A stretch of DNA of 42,828 nt from Mameliella sp. MMSF_3455. GTDB taxonomy: Bacteria; Pseudomonadota; Alphaproteobacteria; Rhodobacterales; Rhodobacteraceae. Positions 8,420 to 16,774 of this stretch are shown here, piece after piece. Made by a program: the position numbers and the translations under genes. The stretch lies in the NCBI RefSeq assembly GCF_030733205.1, contig NZ_JASHJL010000045.1, positions 1 to 42,828 on the forward strand, written 5' to 3'. Position 1 is the stretch's first letter; each line of letters starts with the position of its first letter. The notes below the pieces were generated by a model. That model was given only the letters and a program-made list of their open reading frames with translations, was not told where the DNA came from and did no database searches.

Positions 8420-10093
8420 ATGCTTGATGCTCCCGTCCTTTCCGTGAAATCGCTCTCGATCGCCTTTGGCAGTCATACCGCCGTGCGCGATCTGTCCTTC
8501 GACATTCACGCCGGGGAAACGCTGGCGCTGGTCGGTGAGTCCGGCTCCGGAAAATCGGCCACCGCGCTGTCGGTGATGCGCCTGATCGAACGCGAGGGTG
8601 GGTGCATCACCTCCGGGCAAATCCGGTTGGGTGCGCAGGCGCCGGTCGACTTGGCGCAACTGTCCGACCGCGCCATGCAGGCGTATCGGGGCAACCGCGT
8701 CTCGATGATCTTCCAGGAGCCGATGACCTCGCTGAATCCGGTCATGCGGATCGGCGAGCAACTGGGCGAGGTGCTGCGCCGTCACCAGGGGCTGAGCCGG
8801 GCCGAGGCCCGCATTGCCGGGGAACGCGCGCTGGACCAGGTGCGCATCCCCGATCCGGCGCGCCGGCTGGACCAGTATCCGCACGAACTGTCCGGCGGGT
8901 TGCGGCAGCGGGTGATGATTGCCATTGCTCTGGCTTGCCGCCCGGACGTGCTTATCGCCGACGAGCCGACAACCGCGCTGGACGTCACCACGCAGGCCGA
9001 GGTGCTGAAGCTGCTGAAAAGCCTGCAACGGGAAATCGGCATGGCAATCCTGTTCATCACCCATGACATGGGCGTGGTGGCGGAAGTCGCCGATCGTGTG
9101 GTCGTCATGCGGCACGGCAACACCGAGGAGGTCGCCCATACCAGGACCCTCTTCAATGCGCCCCAGTCGCAATACGCGCGCGATCTCATGGCGGCGACGC
9201 CCAAGCTGGGCCAGTCGCCCTTGAGACCGCAGGTTCCGTCCGTGGCGCCGGTACTGAAGGTCGAAGGCCTGTCAAAAAGCTTTGCCCGCAGCGGCGGATT
9301 CCTGAAGCCGAAGGTCAAGGTGCCCGCGGTCAAGGACGTGTCGTTCGAGATCCGCCCCGGAGAGACTTTGGGGCTCGTGGGGGAGTCCGGCTGTGGCAAG
9401 TCCACCCTGTCGCGCGCCCTCATGCGCCTGATCGAGCCGGATGCCGGCCGGGTGATCCTGGACGGCAGGGAGATCACCGAACTTGACGCACAGGCCCTGC
9501 AACAGGCCCGGGCGAACGTACAGATGGTGTTTCAGGACCCATTCGCCAGCCTCAATCCCCGCATGAAAGTCCGCGATCTGATCACCGAACCGGCCTATCT
9601 GCACAGCGGCCTGCAAGGGGCCGCCCGCACGAAACTGGCTGCTGATCTGCTGGACATGGTGACGCTTGATGCCTCGGCTGCCGACCGCTATCCGCACCAG
9701 TTCTCGGGCGGCCAGCGCCAGAGGCTCTGCCTTGCACGCGCGCTGTCCGTCTCGCCAAAGGTGATCGTCGCAGACGAAGCCGTATCCGCGCTTGATGTCT
9801 CGACCGCCGCCCGGGTCACGACGCTGATGCAGGATCTTCAGGACAGGCTGGGGATCGCATTCTTGTTCATCTCGCACGACATCGCCGTCGTCGAACGTGT
9901 CAGCCACCGGATAGCGGTCATGTACCGGGGCGAGGTTGTCGAAATGGGCGAGACCGCGCAAGTGCTGCGATCGCCCCGCCATCCCTACACGAAGGGCCTG
10001 CTATCTGCCGTGCCCAGTCCCTTTCCATCTGGGCCATCCCGCGGCATTGGTCATGTGCCTCCGAGCGACGCTATGGTCTTCTCGCGTGGATAG
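8420..10093 (+). CDS. Fused dipeptide-type ABC ATPase (DppD-DppF in one chain)
   Basis: A 557-residue protein with two complete ATP-binding cassettes. Cassette 1: Walker A GESGSGKS at 39-46, Q-loop [10 protein letters not shown], signature LSGGLRQR, Walker [12 protein letters not shown]. Cassette 2: Walker A GESGCGKS at 321-328, Q-loop [10 protein letters not shown], signature FSGGQRQR, Walker [11 protein letters not shown]. In cassette 2, the Glu following Walker B Asp is kept, but the usual DEPTSALD reads DEAVSALD. Such fusions (YejF/GsiA-like) serve dipeptide/glutathione-family importers and here energise the 4119-5934 permeases. The last residues ([26 protein letters not shown]) are shorter and less typical than the usual oligopeptide C-terminal extension. 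This is the last gene of the operon; a terminator follows. Confidence 0.94.
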   Translation: MLDAPVLSVKSLSIAFGSHTAVRDLSFDIHAGETLALVGESGSGKSATALSVMRLIEREGGCITSGQIRLGAQAPVDLAQLSDRAMQAYRGNRVSMIFQEPMTSLNPVMRIGEQLGEVLRRHQGLSRAEARIAGERALDQVRIPDPARRLDQYPHELSGGLRQRVMIAIALACRPDVLIADEPTTALDVTTQAEVLKLLKSLQREIGMAILFITHDMGVVAEVADRVVVMRHGNTEEVAHTRTLFNAPQSQYARDLMAATPKLGQSPLRPQVPSVAPVLKVEGLSKSFARSGGFLKPKVKVPAVKDVSFEIRPGETLGLVGESGCGKSTLSRALMRLIEPDAGRVILDGREITELDAQALQQARANVQMVFQDPFASLNPRMKVRDLITEPAYLHSGLQGAARTKLAADLLDMVTLDASAADRYPHQFSGGQRQRLCLARALSVSPKVIVADEAVSALDVSTAARVTTLMQDLQDRLGIAFLFISHDIAVVERVSHRIAVMYRGEVVEMGETAQVLRSPRHPYTKGLLSAVPSPFPSGPSRGIGHVPPSDAMVFSRG

Positions 10094-10162
10094 ATTCCCC
10101 TCGAAGACGTAAGCGGCGCCAACCGGGGAAGCGGGAGGTGGCCTGCGTCTTGCGGCGCATGC

Positions 10163-10183
10163 AGGTCCGAAGGCGGACCTTTT
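10163..10183 (+). terminator. Rho-independent terminator of the Dpp-type operon
   Basis: AGGTCCG (10163-10169) and CGGACCT (10174-10180) form a 7-bp stem with an AAGG loop, followed by TTTT (10180-10183). It lies 70 bp after the ATPase stop codon. The 292-bp stretch 10094-10385 otherwise holds the GntR-type operator pair at 10319-10362 and no convincing gene. Confidence 0.7.
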
Positions 10184-10318
10184 CTGGCGTTTGACGCATT
10201 GCTGCGCGCCAGCCGGTGAAGAACTGGCGTTTCGCCCGTTTGTAGGCCGGTTCTCACGAATGCCGGAGCAGCGAGCAATTTTCCGGGCCCTCCGCGCCTC
10301 GCCTGATCTCATAGACGC

Positions 10319-10362
10319 CTAGAATACTAGTATTGCAACTCGCAAACTGGAATACTAGTATC
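10319..10362. promoter_or_regulatory. Two operator copies for the GntR uronate regulator (promoter of the mannonate operon)
   Basis: Two near-identical sites, CTAGAATACTAGTAT (10319-10333) and CTGGAATACTAGTAT (10347-10361), share the 8-mer ACTAGTAT 28 bp apart. The first contains a perfect 12-bp palindrome, AATACTAGTATT. They lie 25-65 bp upstream of the Gfo/Idh start at 10386. The same motif, in reverse orientation, occurs twice at 16669-16703 beside the GntR gene, so one regulator probably binds both promoters. On the strand reading CTGGTATACTAG it resembles the E. coli UxuR/ExuR hexuronate operator core TGGTATACCA. Confidence 0.75.
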
Positions 10363-10385
10363 TCGCCAAGCAGGGGAGGACCACG

Positions 10386-11540
10386 ATGAGCGACACACTC
10401 AAAGTGCTTGTGCATGGCACAGGCTTTGCCGGCGAGGGGCATGCCGATGCGTTCCGGGCAGCCGGCGCAGATGTCGTGGGGATGGTCGGACGGACAGAGC
10501 ATGTGGTCCGTGCAGTCGCTGACAAGAAGGACATTTCTTACGCGGGGACGGATTGGGCGAAGGCGCTTGACGCCTGCAAGCCTGACATCGTCTCGATCGC
10601 GACACCCGGCGGAGCACATTACGACCCGATCAAGCAGGCCATCGCCCATGGCTGTCACGTCTTTTGTGACAAGCCGATGACCGCAACCGGGGTTTCGGCC
10701 GTGGAACTGCGCGATCTTGCACAGGCCAGGGGTGTCAAGACCGCCTACGCCGCGAGTTTCCGTTATACGCCCAGCGTCCAGCACGCCAAACGGCTTGTTG
10801 CCGAGGGCGCCATAGGTGCCCCGACAGAGGTCGAGTGCATTTCACACTTCAACCTTGAACGTGACATCCCCTTTGGCTGGTCGCACCGTGCCGAAGCGGG
10901 TGGCGGGCGGCTCAACAACAACTTTACCCACACGCTGTCGATCGTGACCGACGTGATCGGTGACGAAATCATTCAACTGACCGGGGAGGTCCGGGACGAC
11001 CTGGGCCGCGCGCCGATTGTCGAGGGGGTGCATAATTTCGCAACGCGCCGGCAGCACATCCCGAAGGACCTGAACGATCCGTCGCTCAAATGGGGCGAGA
11101 GCAACGTGGAATGGTCCTATACCGTCATGGCGCAGATCGACAGCGCCTTGGCCGAACGCCCGGTTTCGGTCCTGTTCAAACATGGCGGGCTGGTGCCGCG
11201 CTTTGGCGACGATCACATCGTGTTCTATGGCACCGAGGGCGCGATCTACCTCAAAGGCCATTACGGCAGCGGGCAGCTTTCGCACTACACCCGCGAAACC
11301 GGCTGGAGCGATTTGCCGCTGCCCGACGATATCGTCGCCGCCACGCCGGACGTGGCCGGAGAAACAGAGCTTTGCTGGCATGTCCTCGCCCGGGATTTCG
11401 TCCGCGACATTCAGGGGCAAAGCGCCCCGGCGTATCCTACGTTTCGCGAGGGCGCGCAGTACCAGCAGATCATCGACCTGATCCGCAGCGGTGGCACCGC
11501 GACCGACGTACCGGCGCTGGGGCAGGGAGGCGCACGATGA
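10386..11540 (+). CDS. Gfo/Idh/MocA family oxidoreductase (first gene of the mannonate operon)
   Basis: A 384-residue NAD(P)-dependent sugar/polyol dehydrogenase. Seen: an N-terminal Rossmann fold with GTGFAGEGH (about residues 11-19), the SIATPGGAHYD strand, and the CDKPMT motif (family EKP with Glu replaced by Asp) whose lysine is catalytic. The C-terminal alpha/beta domain includes GGGRLNNNFTHTLSIVTDVIG, where the His is in the usual NxxxH position of the active site. The substrate is not evident. It overlaps the mannonate dehydratase by four bases (ATGA at 11537-11540), so its product or substrate probably belongs to a hexonate/uronate route. GGGGAGG lies just before the ATG. Promoter operators at 10319-10362 place it under the GntR regulator. 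Confidence 0.88.
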   Translation: MSDTLKVLVHGTGFAGEGHADAFRAAGADVVGMVGRTEHVVRAVADKKDISYAGTDWAKALDACKPDIVSIATPGGAHYDPIKQAIAHGCHVFCDKPMTATGVSAVELRDLAQARGVKTAYAASFRYTPSVQHAKRLVAEGAIGAPTEVECISHFNLERDIPFGWSHRAEAGGGRLNNNFTHTLSIVTDVIGDEIIQLTGEVRDDLGRAPIVEGVHNFATRRQHIPKDLNDPSLKWGESNVEWSYTVMAQIDSALAERPVSVLFKHGGLVPRFGDDHIVFYGTEGAIYLKGHYGSGQLSHYTRETGWSDLPLPDDIVAATPDVAGETELCWHVLARDFVRDIQGQSAPAYPTFREGAQYQQIIDLIRSGGTATDVPALGQGGAR

Positions 11541-12763
11541 AAATCACCGATGCCAAGGTCTTTGTCGGCGGGCCGAAGAAGAACTACGTCACGCTCAAGA
11601 TCAAGACCGATCAGGGCGTCCATGGGCTTGGTGACGCCACGCTGAACAACCGCGAAACGCTGCCGGCGCATTACCTTGAAAACTACCTGATCCCGAACTT
11701 GATCGGGAAAGACCCGCGGAACATCGAAGACATCTGGCAGTTCTTCTATCGCGGCGCCTATTTCCGGCGGGGGCCGATTGCCATGGCGGCCTACGGAGCC
11801 ATCGACATGGCGCTGTGGGACATCAAGGGCAAGCTGGCGAACATGCCGGTCTACCAATTGCTGGGCGGAAAAAGCCGTGAAGGCGCGATGGTCTATGCCC
11901 ATGCCACGGGCGCCGATCTTGAGGATCTGATGGACTCGGTCGCCCATTATGTCGAGCAGGGCTACAAGGCGGTGCGCGTGCAATGCGGCATCCCGGGAAT
12001 GCCCTCTGCCAGTTACGCGGTGCCCGAGAAAAAGGGCGACGTTAAGAATTACATCACCGACTACACCGGCATCCAGCCAAAGGTCGAGGTCTGGGATACG
12101 GATCGCTACATCCGCTACATGCCCGATGCGCTGGCCGAAATCCGTGACCGGTTTGGCCCGGAGTTGCATATCCTGCACGACGTCCACCACCGTCTGCTCC
12201 CCCGCGAGGCGGCGGAATTCGCCAAGGCGGTCGAACCCGTGCGGCTGTTCTGGATGGAAGATCCGACCCCGGCCGAGGATCAGGACGCGTTGCGCCTGAT
12301 CCGGCAGCATTCGACCACACCCATCGCCATCGGAGAGGTGTTCAACTCGATCTGGGACTGCAACAAGATGATCGAGGCCGAACTGATTGATTTCATCCGT
12401 GTGGCCGTCACCTATTGCGGCGGCATTACGCATACGCGCCGGATCGTCGATCTTGCCGGGTTGCATCACGTTCGCACCGGTTTCCATGGCGCCCCCAGCC
12501 ACTCGCCGATTTCCATGGCCGCACAGCATCACCTGAACGCCTGGGCGCCGAACTTCGGCGTGCAGGAATACCTGGTGCTGGGCACGCCGGAGTGTGACGC
12601 GCTGTTCCCGTCGGAACACCGGATGGAAAACGGCATGGTCCATGTCAGCGACGCACCGGGCCTTGGTGTCGATTTCGATGAACGGGAGGCCGCGCGCTAC
12701 GAATATGCTCCCGGCGTTCATCCGGTCGTCCGGCTGGAAGACGGGACGATGTGGAATTACTGA
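11537..12763 (+). CDS. manD: D-mannonate dehydratase family enzyme (ManD/RspA, enolase superfamily)
   Basis: A 408-residue enolase-superfamily acid sugar dehydratase. The family converts D-mannonate (some members D-gluconate) to 2-keto-3-deoxy-D-gluconate. ATG 11537 is coupled to the upstream stop. The Mg ligands are Asp215 (LHDVHH), Glu241 (FWMEDPTPAE) and Glu267 (AIGEVFNS), each displaced by five from the Novosphingobium ManD positions I recall (210, 236, 262). Arg147 and Tyr160, the catalytic base pair of ManD, and His217 are also present. The C-terminus RLEDGTMWNY is the ManD signature ending. Some family members have low or no mannonate activity, so the exact substrate is inferred. Its presumed product KDG is the substrate of the KdgK encoded at 25918 in the same regulon. 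Confidence 0.88.
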   Translation: MKITDAKVFVGGPKKNYVTLKIKTDQGVHGLGDATLNNRETLPAHYLENYLIPNLIGKDPRNIEDIWQFFYRGAYFRRGPIAMAAYGAIDMALWDIKGKLANMPVYQLLGGKSREGAMVYAHATGADLEDLMDSVAHYVEQGYKAVRVQCGIPGMPSASYAVPEKKGDVKNYITDYTGIQPKVEVWDTDRYIRYMPDALAEIRDRFGPELHILHDVHHRLLPREAAEFAKAVEPVRLFWMEDPTPAEDQDALRLIRQHSTTPIAIGEVFNSIWDCNKMIEAELIDFIRVAVTYCGGITHTRRIVDLAGLHHVRTGFHGAPSHSPISMAAQHHLNAWAPNFGVQEYLVLGTPECDALFPSEHRMENGMVHVSDAPGLGVDFDEREAARYEYAPGVHPVVRLEDGTMWNY

Positions 12764-12825
12764 CACCACCCCGTCCGCATAATGGCGTCGCGCCAGAGAC
12801 GCACAGGGGCAAGAAAGCCGACCGA

Positions 12826-13875
12826 ATGACCGAACCCACAGAGACCGGCCCGATTGGCATCGCCTTGATCGGTGCCGGCATGATTGCCAAGACGCACATC
12901 CGCGCGTTGGGCGCCATGCAGGACATTGCAGACCTCAAGGCGATCGTCTCACGCAATCCGGACAAGGCACGCCCGCTTGCGGAATTCTATGACGGGCCAC
13001 CCCCGGCATTTACCGCAGACCTAGCCGCGGTCGCGAATGACCCGTCTGTCGAGATCGCGATTGTCGCCACGCCGCCGAATGTCCGCAAGGCTGTGATCGA
13101 GCCGCTGGTGCGGGCAGGCAAGCACATCCTGCTGGAAAAGCCGGTCGCACGCACGGTGCAGGAGGCTTGCGAGATTGCAGAGATCTGCGAGCGCGCCGGG
13201 GTCACGCTTGGGGTGTTGTTCCAGCACCGTGTACGGGCCCCGTCGCGTGCGGCCGCGCGCCTTGTGGCTGGCGGGACGCTGGGGGCACTCGGGCTGGTCG
13301 AGATTTCCGTGCCGTTGTGGCGCGATCAGTCCTACTACGATGAACTTGGGCGGGGAACCTATGACCGCGACGGCGGCGGCGTGATGATCACCAATGCGGT
13401 GCATTCCATCGACCTTGCGCTCAGCCTCACGGGCCCGGTGACGCGTGTCCAGGCGATGACCGCGACCACACCGTTGCACCAGATGGAGGCCGAGGATCTG
13501 GCGGTTTCGGGGCTGGAATTCGCCTGCGGGGCCGTCGGCACCTTTGTCGCCAGCACCGCGATGTTTCCGCATCGAACCGAGGTGATCCGGCTGCACCACG
13601 AAAACGCCAGTCTCAAGATCGACAAGAACGGACTGGAGGTCAGCTGGCGCGACGGCCGCATAGAGACCGAGGCGCAGGCCGCGCAGGCCGGGCCGGTTCG
13701 TCCGCTGACCGGCAATCACGAATGGCATGGCGCCGTGATCAGCGATTTCGTGGAATCCGTGCGCTCTGGCGGCAAGCCACTTGTGACAGCGCGTGAGGCG
13801 CTACGGTCTCATCGGGTGATCGAGGCCATCCATTTGTCTTCGCAATCCGGCAGCAGCGTGAATGTGGACCTCTGA
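12826..13875 (+). CDS. Gfo/Idh/MocA family oxidoreductase (third gene of the mannonate operon)
   Basis: A 349-residue NAD(P)-dependent dehydrogenase. The frame is open from 12751, but ATG 12826 is preferred because the Rossmann motif (IALIGAGMIAKTH) then begins at about residue 14. Seen: VATPPNVRK, the catalytic lysine motif LLEKPVART, and the active-site NAVHSIDLALSL with the conserved His. It is distinct in sequence from the 10386 paralogue, so the operon has two different dehydrogenases flanking the dehydratase. Possible roles are oxidising or reducing hexuronate/hexonate intermediates before dehydration; the substrate is unknown. It ends 49 bp before the convergent GNAT-like gene, with no strong terminator visible. 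Confidence 0.87.
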   Translation: MTEPTETGPIGIALIGAGMIAKTHIRALGAMQDIADLKAIVSRNPDKARPLAEFYDGPPPAFTADLAAVANDPSVEIAIVATPPNVRKAVIEPLVRAGKHILLEKPVARTVQEACEIAEICERAGVTLGVLFQHRVRAPSRAAARLVAGGTLGALGLVEISVPLWRDQSYYDELGRGTYDRDGGGVMITNAVHSIDLALSLTGPVTRVQAMTATTPLHQMEAEDLAVSGLEFACGAVGTFVASTAMFPHRTEVIRLHHENASLKIDKNGLEVSWRDGRIETEAQAAQAGPVRPLTGNHEWHGAVISDFVESVRSGGKPLVTAREALRSHRVIEAIHLSSQSGSSVNVDL

Positions 13876-13924
13876 TCGGGATGAGCGTAGGCGGGTTCAA
13901 GGATACAAGTTTGTGCGATCTTCG

Positions 13925-14395
13925 TCACGAAATCCGTCGAACATCCCAGTCGTTGCAGAACCACTTCACTTCAAACTCGTCGGGCAAAAACTGACCTAGC
14001 CACTTCCGAAAGGCCGGGCCAAATGCTCTGAGCAGGTCAACTCTGTCCGGTCCTTCACGAATCCAATATGCCGCGCGTCCGACACCTGTGACCCCATGCG
14101 TCGGACGAAAATAGGCGCAGCCGAGATAGGCCTCATCGGACGACCGGATCGTCCAGGAAAACGCAAAACGCGCTTCAAACTCACGTTCGTGCCGGGCCAG
14201 ATCGGCGAGGTTGCTTTCATAAGTCACGCCCTTTGGCCAATTGTCACCGAATAGGCCATCCAGAACCGGTCGGGACTCGTCGATCGCCGCGAAGTCCTCA
14301 TCGGCATCAAGCGGAGAGAGGATGGCCAGGTCGAACCCGGCAAGGAATGTCCGCACTGGAAAAGGCGTGTCGGCGAATTGAGGATGCGCGTCCAT
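13925..14395 (-). CDS. GNAT-like hypothetical protein
   Basis: A 156-residue protein starting at ATG 14393-14395 with AAGGAA upstream; an in-frame ATG at 14431 is possible but lacks a good ribosome site. The middle (FAFSWTIRSSDEAYLGCAYF, then GRAAYWIREG) resembles the central beta strands of GNAT acetyltransferases, in which a GCxxF/Y strand precedes the acetyl-CoA site. The usual R/Q-x-x-G-x-G/A pyrophosphate loop is not clear, so it may be a non-catalytic or divergent GNAT fold. It follows the MATE exporter gene by 50 bp on the same strand and is probably the last gene of the GntR-MATE operon. Function unknown. Confidence 0.65.
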   Translation of the reverse strand: MDAHPQFADTPFPVRTFLAGFDLAILSPLDADEDFAAIDESRPVLDGLFGDNWPKGVTYESNLADLARHEREFEARFAFSWTIRSSDEAYLGCAYFRPTHGVTGVGRAAYWIREGPDRVDLLRAFGPAFRKWLGQFLPDEFEVKWFCNDWDVRRIS

Positions 14396-14445
14396 GACTA
14401 TTTCCTTGGCTGGGCTGGTCAGACCGTCCAATCATCCCGTCGATG

Positions 14446-15825
14446 CTACTCCGATAGTGTTGCCTGTTTCCACGCCCCTTTGTAGAGCCTCGCGTGAAAG
14501 GCCGGGAACTTCACCAACTCCTCCACCAGCAGCAGCGACAGGACCCAGACCGCAGGCAGGTCCAGCCAGAGGACGGCGAGCGCCGTGGCAGGCACCCGGA
14601 ACAGCCACTGAGACCAGACGAAGATGTGCATGACATAGATCGTGTCGCCGCTGGCCCGGAGTGTGTTGCCGCATATCGCGTTCGATCCCTTCGGAAATGG
14701 CAGGATCAACAGGATCGGAAGAAAGGCCAGAAGCGTGGAGCGGGTCTCGACGCTCAGGTCTTGGTACAGGAGGTTTGCGGACAGGCAGACACCTGCAAGG
14801 AGCAAAGCGACAAAACCCGCCGCGACAAAGGCGCCACGCCAAGCGCGCGACAGGAAGGCATCCAGCACCGCCGCGGGCTGCCGTTGCCCCAAAAGCTGCG
14901 CCACGATGATCCCGGAGGCCTGCGCCCATTGCATCCCGATCGTGCCCGTCACCATGATCCAGGGCGCGATCAGAGTCATCGCGGCAAAGGCGTTAAGGCT
15001 GAGATTGGCGTAGATCAGCGTGCAGACATGGGTGGCGAAGGTTGCGCTGAAGAAGGTGGCGGCAATCGGCAGGGCAAAGACGAAGTGCCGTTTCAGCGTC
15101 GGGGCAAAACGCGTCTGTCGCCAGCCCGAGACACGCATCAGGTAACCGTCCGTCCGCAGAAGGTTGGCACCGAGGAAGGCAACCTGCACCGACGCGGCAA
15201 TGGCGCTGCCCATCGCCGCCCCGGCCACGCCGAAGGCGGGCAAACCGAGAAGGCCGTGGATCAGCACGACGCTGGCGGCCACGTTCACCGGCAGCGACAG
15301 GCAAAAGCTGTAGAGGGGCAGGCGCGTGCGCCCGCAGCCATTGAAATAACTCGACATGCACTGGCCGAAGGCTTCGCCGATGATGACGAGCGAGAAGATC
15401 GAAAGGTAGCGCGTGGCCAGCCCCGCAACCTCGGCGCTTGGGGCCATTGCGGCGACGACAGGGCCGCCGAACACGGTGATCGCGGCAAGACCGGCAGCCC
15501 CGACCAGCAGGCTGATGGTCAGCCCCGCGGCGAGGGCGGACTTGAGGTAGACGGGATCGCCAGAGCCGGCGGCCTGTGCCGTTCGGATCTGCATGGCGTT
15601 GGAGAAGGCAAGGATGCCGCCCAGAATAAAACCCGAGACGGCCGCGGCCAGTCCCATGGCCGCAAGCGACGCCTCGCCCAGCCCCGCGACGAGGTAGGCG
15701 TCGATCACGACGGTGCCGTGCAGCATGATCGCCTTGAGGGTCATGGGCCAGGCCAGGGTCAGAACATCCCTGGCCGTGGGAGATCGGGCGCCGGCCTGCG
15801 CAGCCGGCGGCATTTCGGTTGTCAC
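14446..15825 (-). CDS. MATE family efflux transporter
   Basis: A 459-residue inner-membrane protein with about twelve hydrophobic segments and the two-fold MatE domain organisation. MATE proteins export cationic drugs or metabolites in exchange for Na+ or H+. The apparent start is GTG (15823-15825; protein MTTEMPPAAQAG); an ATG four codons later is possible. Typical N-terminal features include LAWPMTLKAIMLHGTVVIDAYLVAGLGEASLAAMGLA, and internal repeats begin near the middle. It lies 40 bp downstream of the GntR gene on the same strand, so it is probably co-transcribed with the uronate regulator, an unusual partner. A role in exporting surplus uronate intermediates is conceivable but not shown. 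Confidence 0.9.
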   Translation of the reverse strand: MTTEMPPAAQAGARSPTARDVLTLAWPMTLKAIMLHGTVVIDAYLVAGLGEASLAAMGLAAAVSGFILGGILAFSNAMQIRTAQAAGSGDPVYLKSALAAGLTISLLVGAAGLAAITVFGGPVVAAMAPSAEVAGLATRYLSIFSLVIIGEAFGQCMSSYFNGCGRTRLPLYSFCLSLPVNVAASVVLIHGLLGLPAFGVAGAAMGSAIAASVQVAFLGANLLRTDGYLMRVSGWRQTRFAPTLKRHFVFALPIAATFFSATFATHVCTLIYANLSLNAFAAMTLIAPWIMVTGTIGMQWAQASGIIVAQLLGQRQPAAVLDAFLSRAWRGAFVAAGFVALLLAGVCLSANLLYQDLSVETRSTLLAFLPILLILPFPKGSNAICGNTLRASGDTIYVMHIFVWSQWLFRVPATALAVLWLDLPAVWVLSLLLVEELVKFPAFHARLYKGAWKQATLSE

Positions 15826-15865
15826 GATGGGGTCCGTTCAGTTCAGGCGCGCTGCGCTTGGTGGC

Positions 15866-16558
15866 TCAGCGGTCTTCCGGTTCGAAGTAGTTTGCATTGT
15901 TGGTTGAGATGCGATTGATCGTCTCGTCGAGGCGCGAGAGGTGCAGCACGCCGGCGGCGACCGCGCGCTCGGGGTCGTGCGCCTTCACCGCCTCTGCGAT
16001 GGCGCGATGGTCGTCCACCAGCTCGGGCATGCGGGATTCCTTGTCCATCCCCAGCACACACAGTCGGTCGACCTTGGACTTCTCGGCGAGGATCACGTCG
16101 AAGGCGAACTCGGCCTGGGCGATGGCGCAGAGAGTCTTGTGGAACTCATAGTCCAGCGCACCGAAGGCGTCGAAGTCCCCCGCCTTCACGACCGCTTCCT
16201 GCTGGATCAGCGCCGCATCCAGCTGGGCCGCTTGGACCCCGTCGCAGCGTTCAGCGGCGCGGCGCAGCACCTCTTTCTCCACCGAGGCGCGCACGAAGCG
16301 GGATTTCTCGATCTCGCGCATCGAGAAGCGTTTCACCTCGGTGGCGCGCTGTGGGCGGATCAGCAGCAGGTCAAGATTGGCAAGGCGGTTGAACGCATCG
16401 CGCACGGGCTGACGGGACACGCCGAAACGTGCGGCGATGTCCGCCTCGGAAATCCTGTCTCCGGGGCGCAGCCGCAGGCCGCTGATTTCGTCGTAAAGGT
16501 AGTCGAATATGTCGTCGACGCTTGTTCGCCGCTCTCCCACCGGGGCCGTCTGAACCAT
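15866..16558 (-). CDS. GntR-family regulator with FCD domain, likely uronate/alginate regulator
   Basis: A 230-residue GntR/FadR-subfamily transcription factor. ATG 16556-16558 is chosen because AGGAG lies seven bases upstream; the frame is open ten codons further. The N-terminal winged helix covers about residues 18-80 (LRPGDRISEADIAARFGVSRQPVRDAFNRL). The C-terminal all-helical FCD domain contains the usual metal/ligand-type residues (FHKTLCAIAQ, DDHRAIAEAVKAHDPERAV). It diverges from the alginate importer operon, and two copies of the regulon motif lie in the gap (16669-16703); two more lie before the mannonate operon (10319-10362). UxuR, ExuR and related hexuronate regulators belong to the same subfamily. 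KDG, DEH or mannonate are plausible inducers. Confidence 0.9.
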   Translation of the reverse strand: MVQTAPVGERRTSVDDIFDYLYDEISGLRLRPGDRISEADIAARFGVSRQPVRDAFNRLANLDLLLIRPQRATEVKRFSMREIEKSRFVRASVEKEVLRRAAERCDGVQAAQLDAALIQQEAVVKAGDFDAFGALDYEFHKTLCAIAQAEFAFDVILAEKSKVDRLCVLGMDKESRMPELVDDHRAIAEAVKAHDPERAVAAGVLHLSRLDETINRISTNNANYFEPEDR

Positions 16559-16668
16559 CTCTCTTCTCCTGCATATGCGCCGGCCCAAGCGTTCACGCCA
16601 AATGGCGCGCCGTTTGACGTGCGCAATAGGGTTTTAGCCCAAGTCCCGGGGGATGCCCACCCAAATTT

Positions 16669-16703
16669 AGACTAGTATACCAGTTTAGTTACTAGTATAC
16701 CAG
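16669..16703. promoter_or_regulatory. Two tandem GntR operators in the divergent gntR / alginate-importer promoter
   Basis: AGACTAGTATACCAG (16669-16683) and TTACTAGTATACCAG (16689-16703) are direct repeats 20 bp apart, i.e. on the same helix face after two turns. Read on the other strand they are CTGGTATACTAGT, matching the CTGGAATACTAGT and CTAGAATACTAGT sites at 10319-10361 and nine of ten bases of the E. coli UxuR/ExuR core TGGTATACCA. They lie about 110 bp from the gntR start and 75 bp from the importer start at 16775, suited to autoregulation plus repression of the catabolic operon. Confidence 0.78.
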
Positions 16704-16774
16704 ATTGCACGGCCACGAATCGGCCGGTGGCATCAACGCATCACTGGGAGGCGATGCGGAAAGCGGGAGGGGAT

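Noticed and set aside
10208-10228. GCCAG/CTGGC repeat as a second terminator after the Dpp operon
   Set aside because: Stem of only five pairs with a ten-base loop and no U-tract; the hairpin at 10163-10183 is far better.
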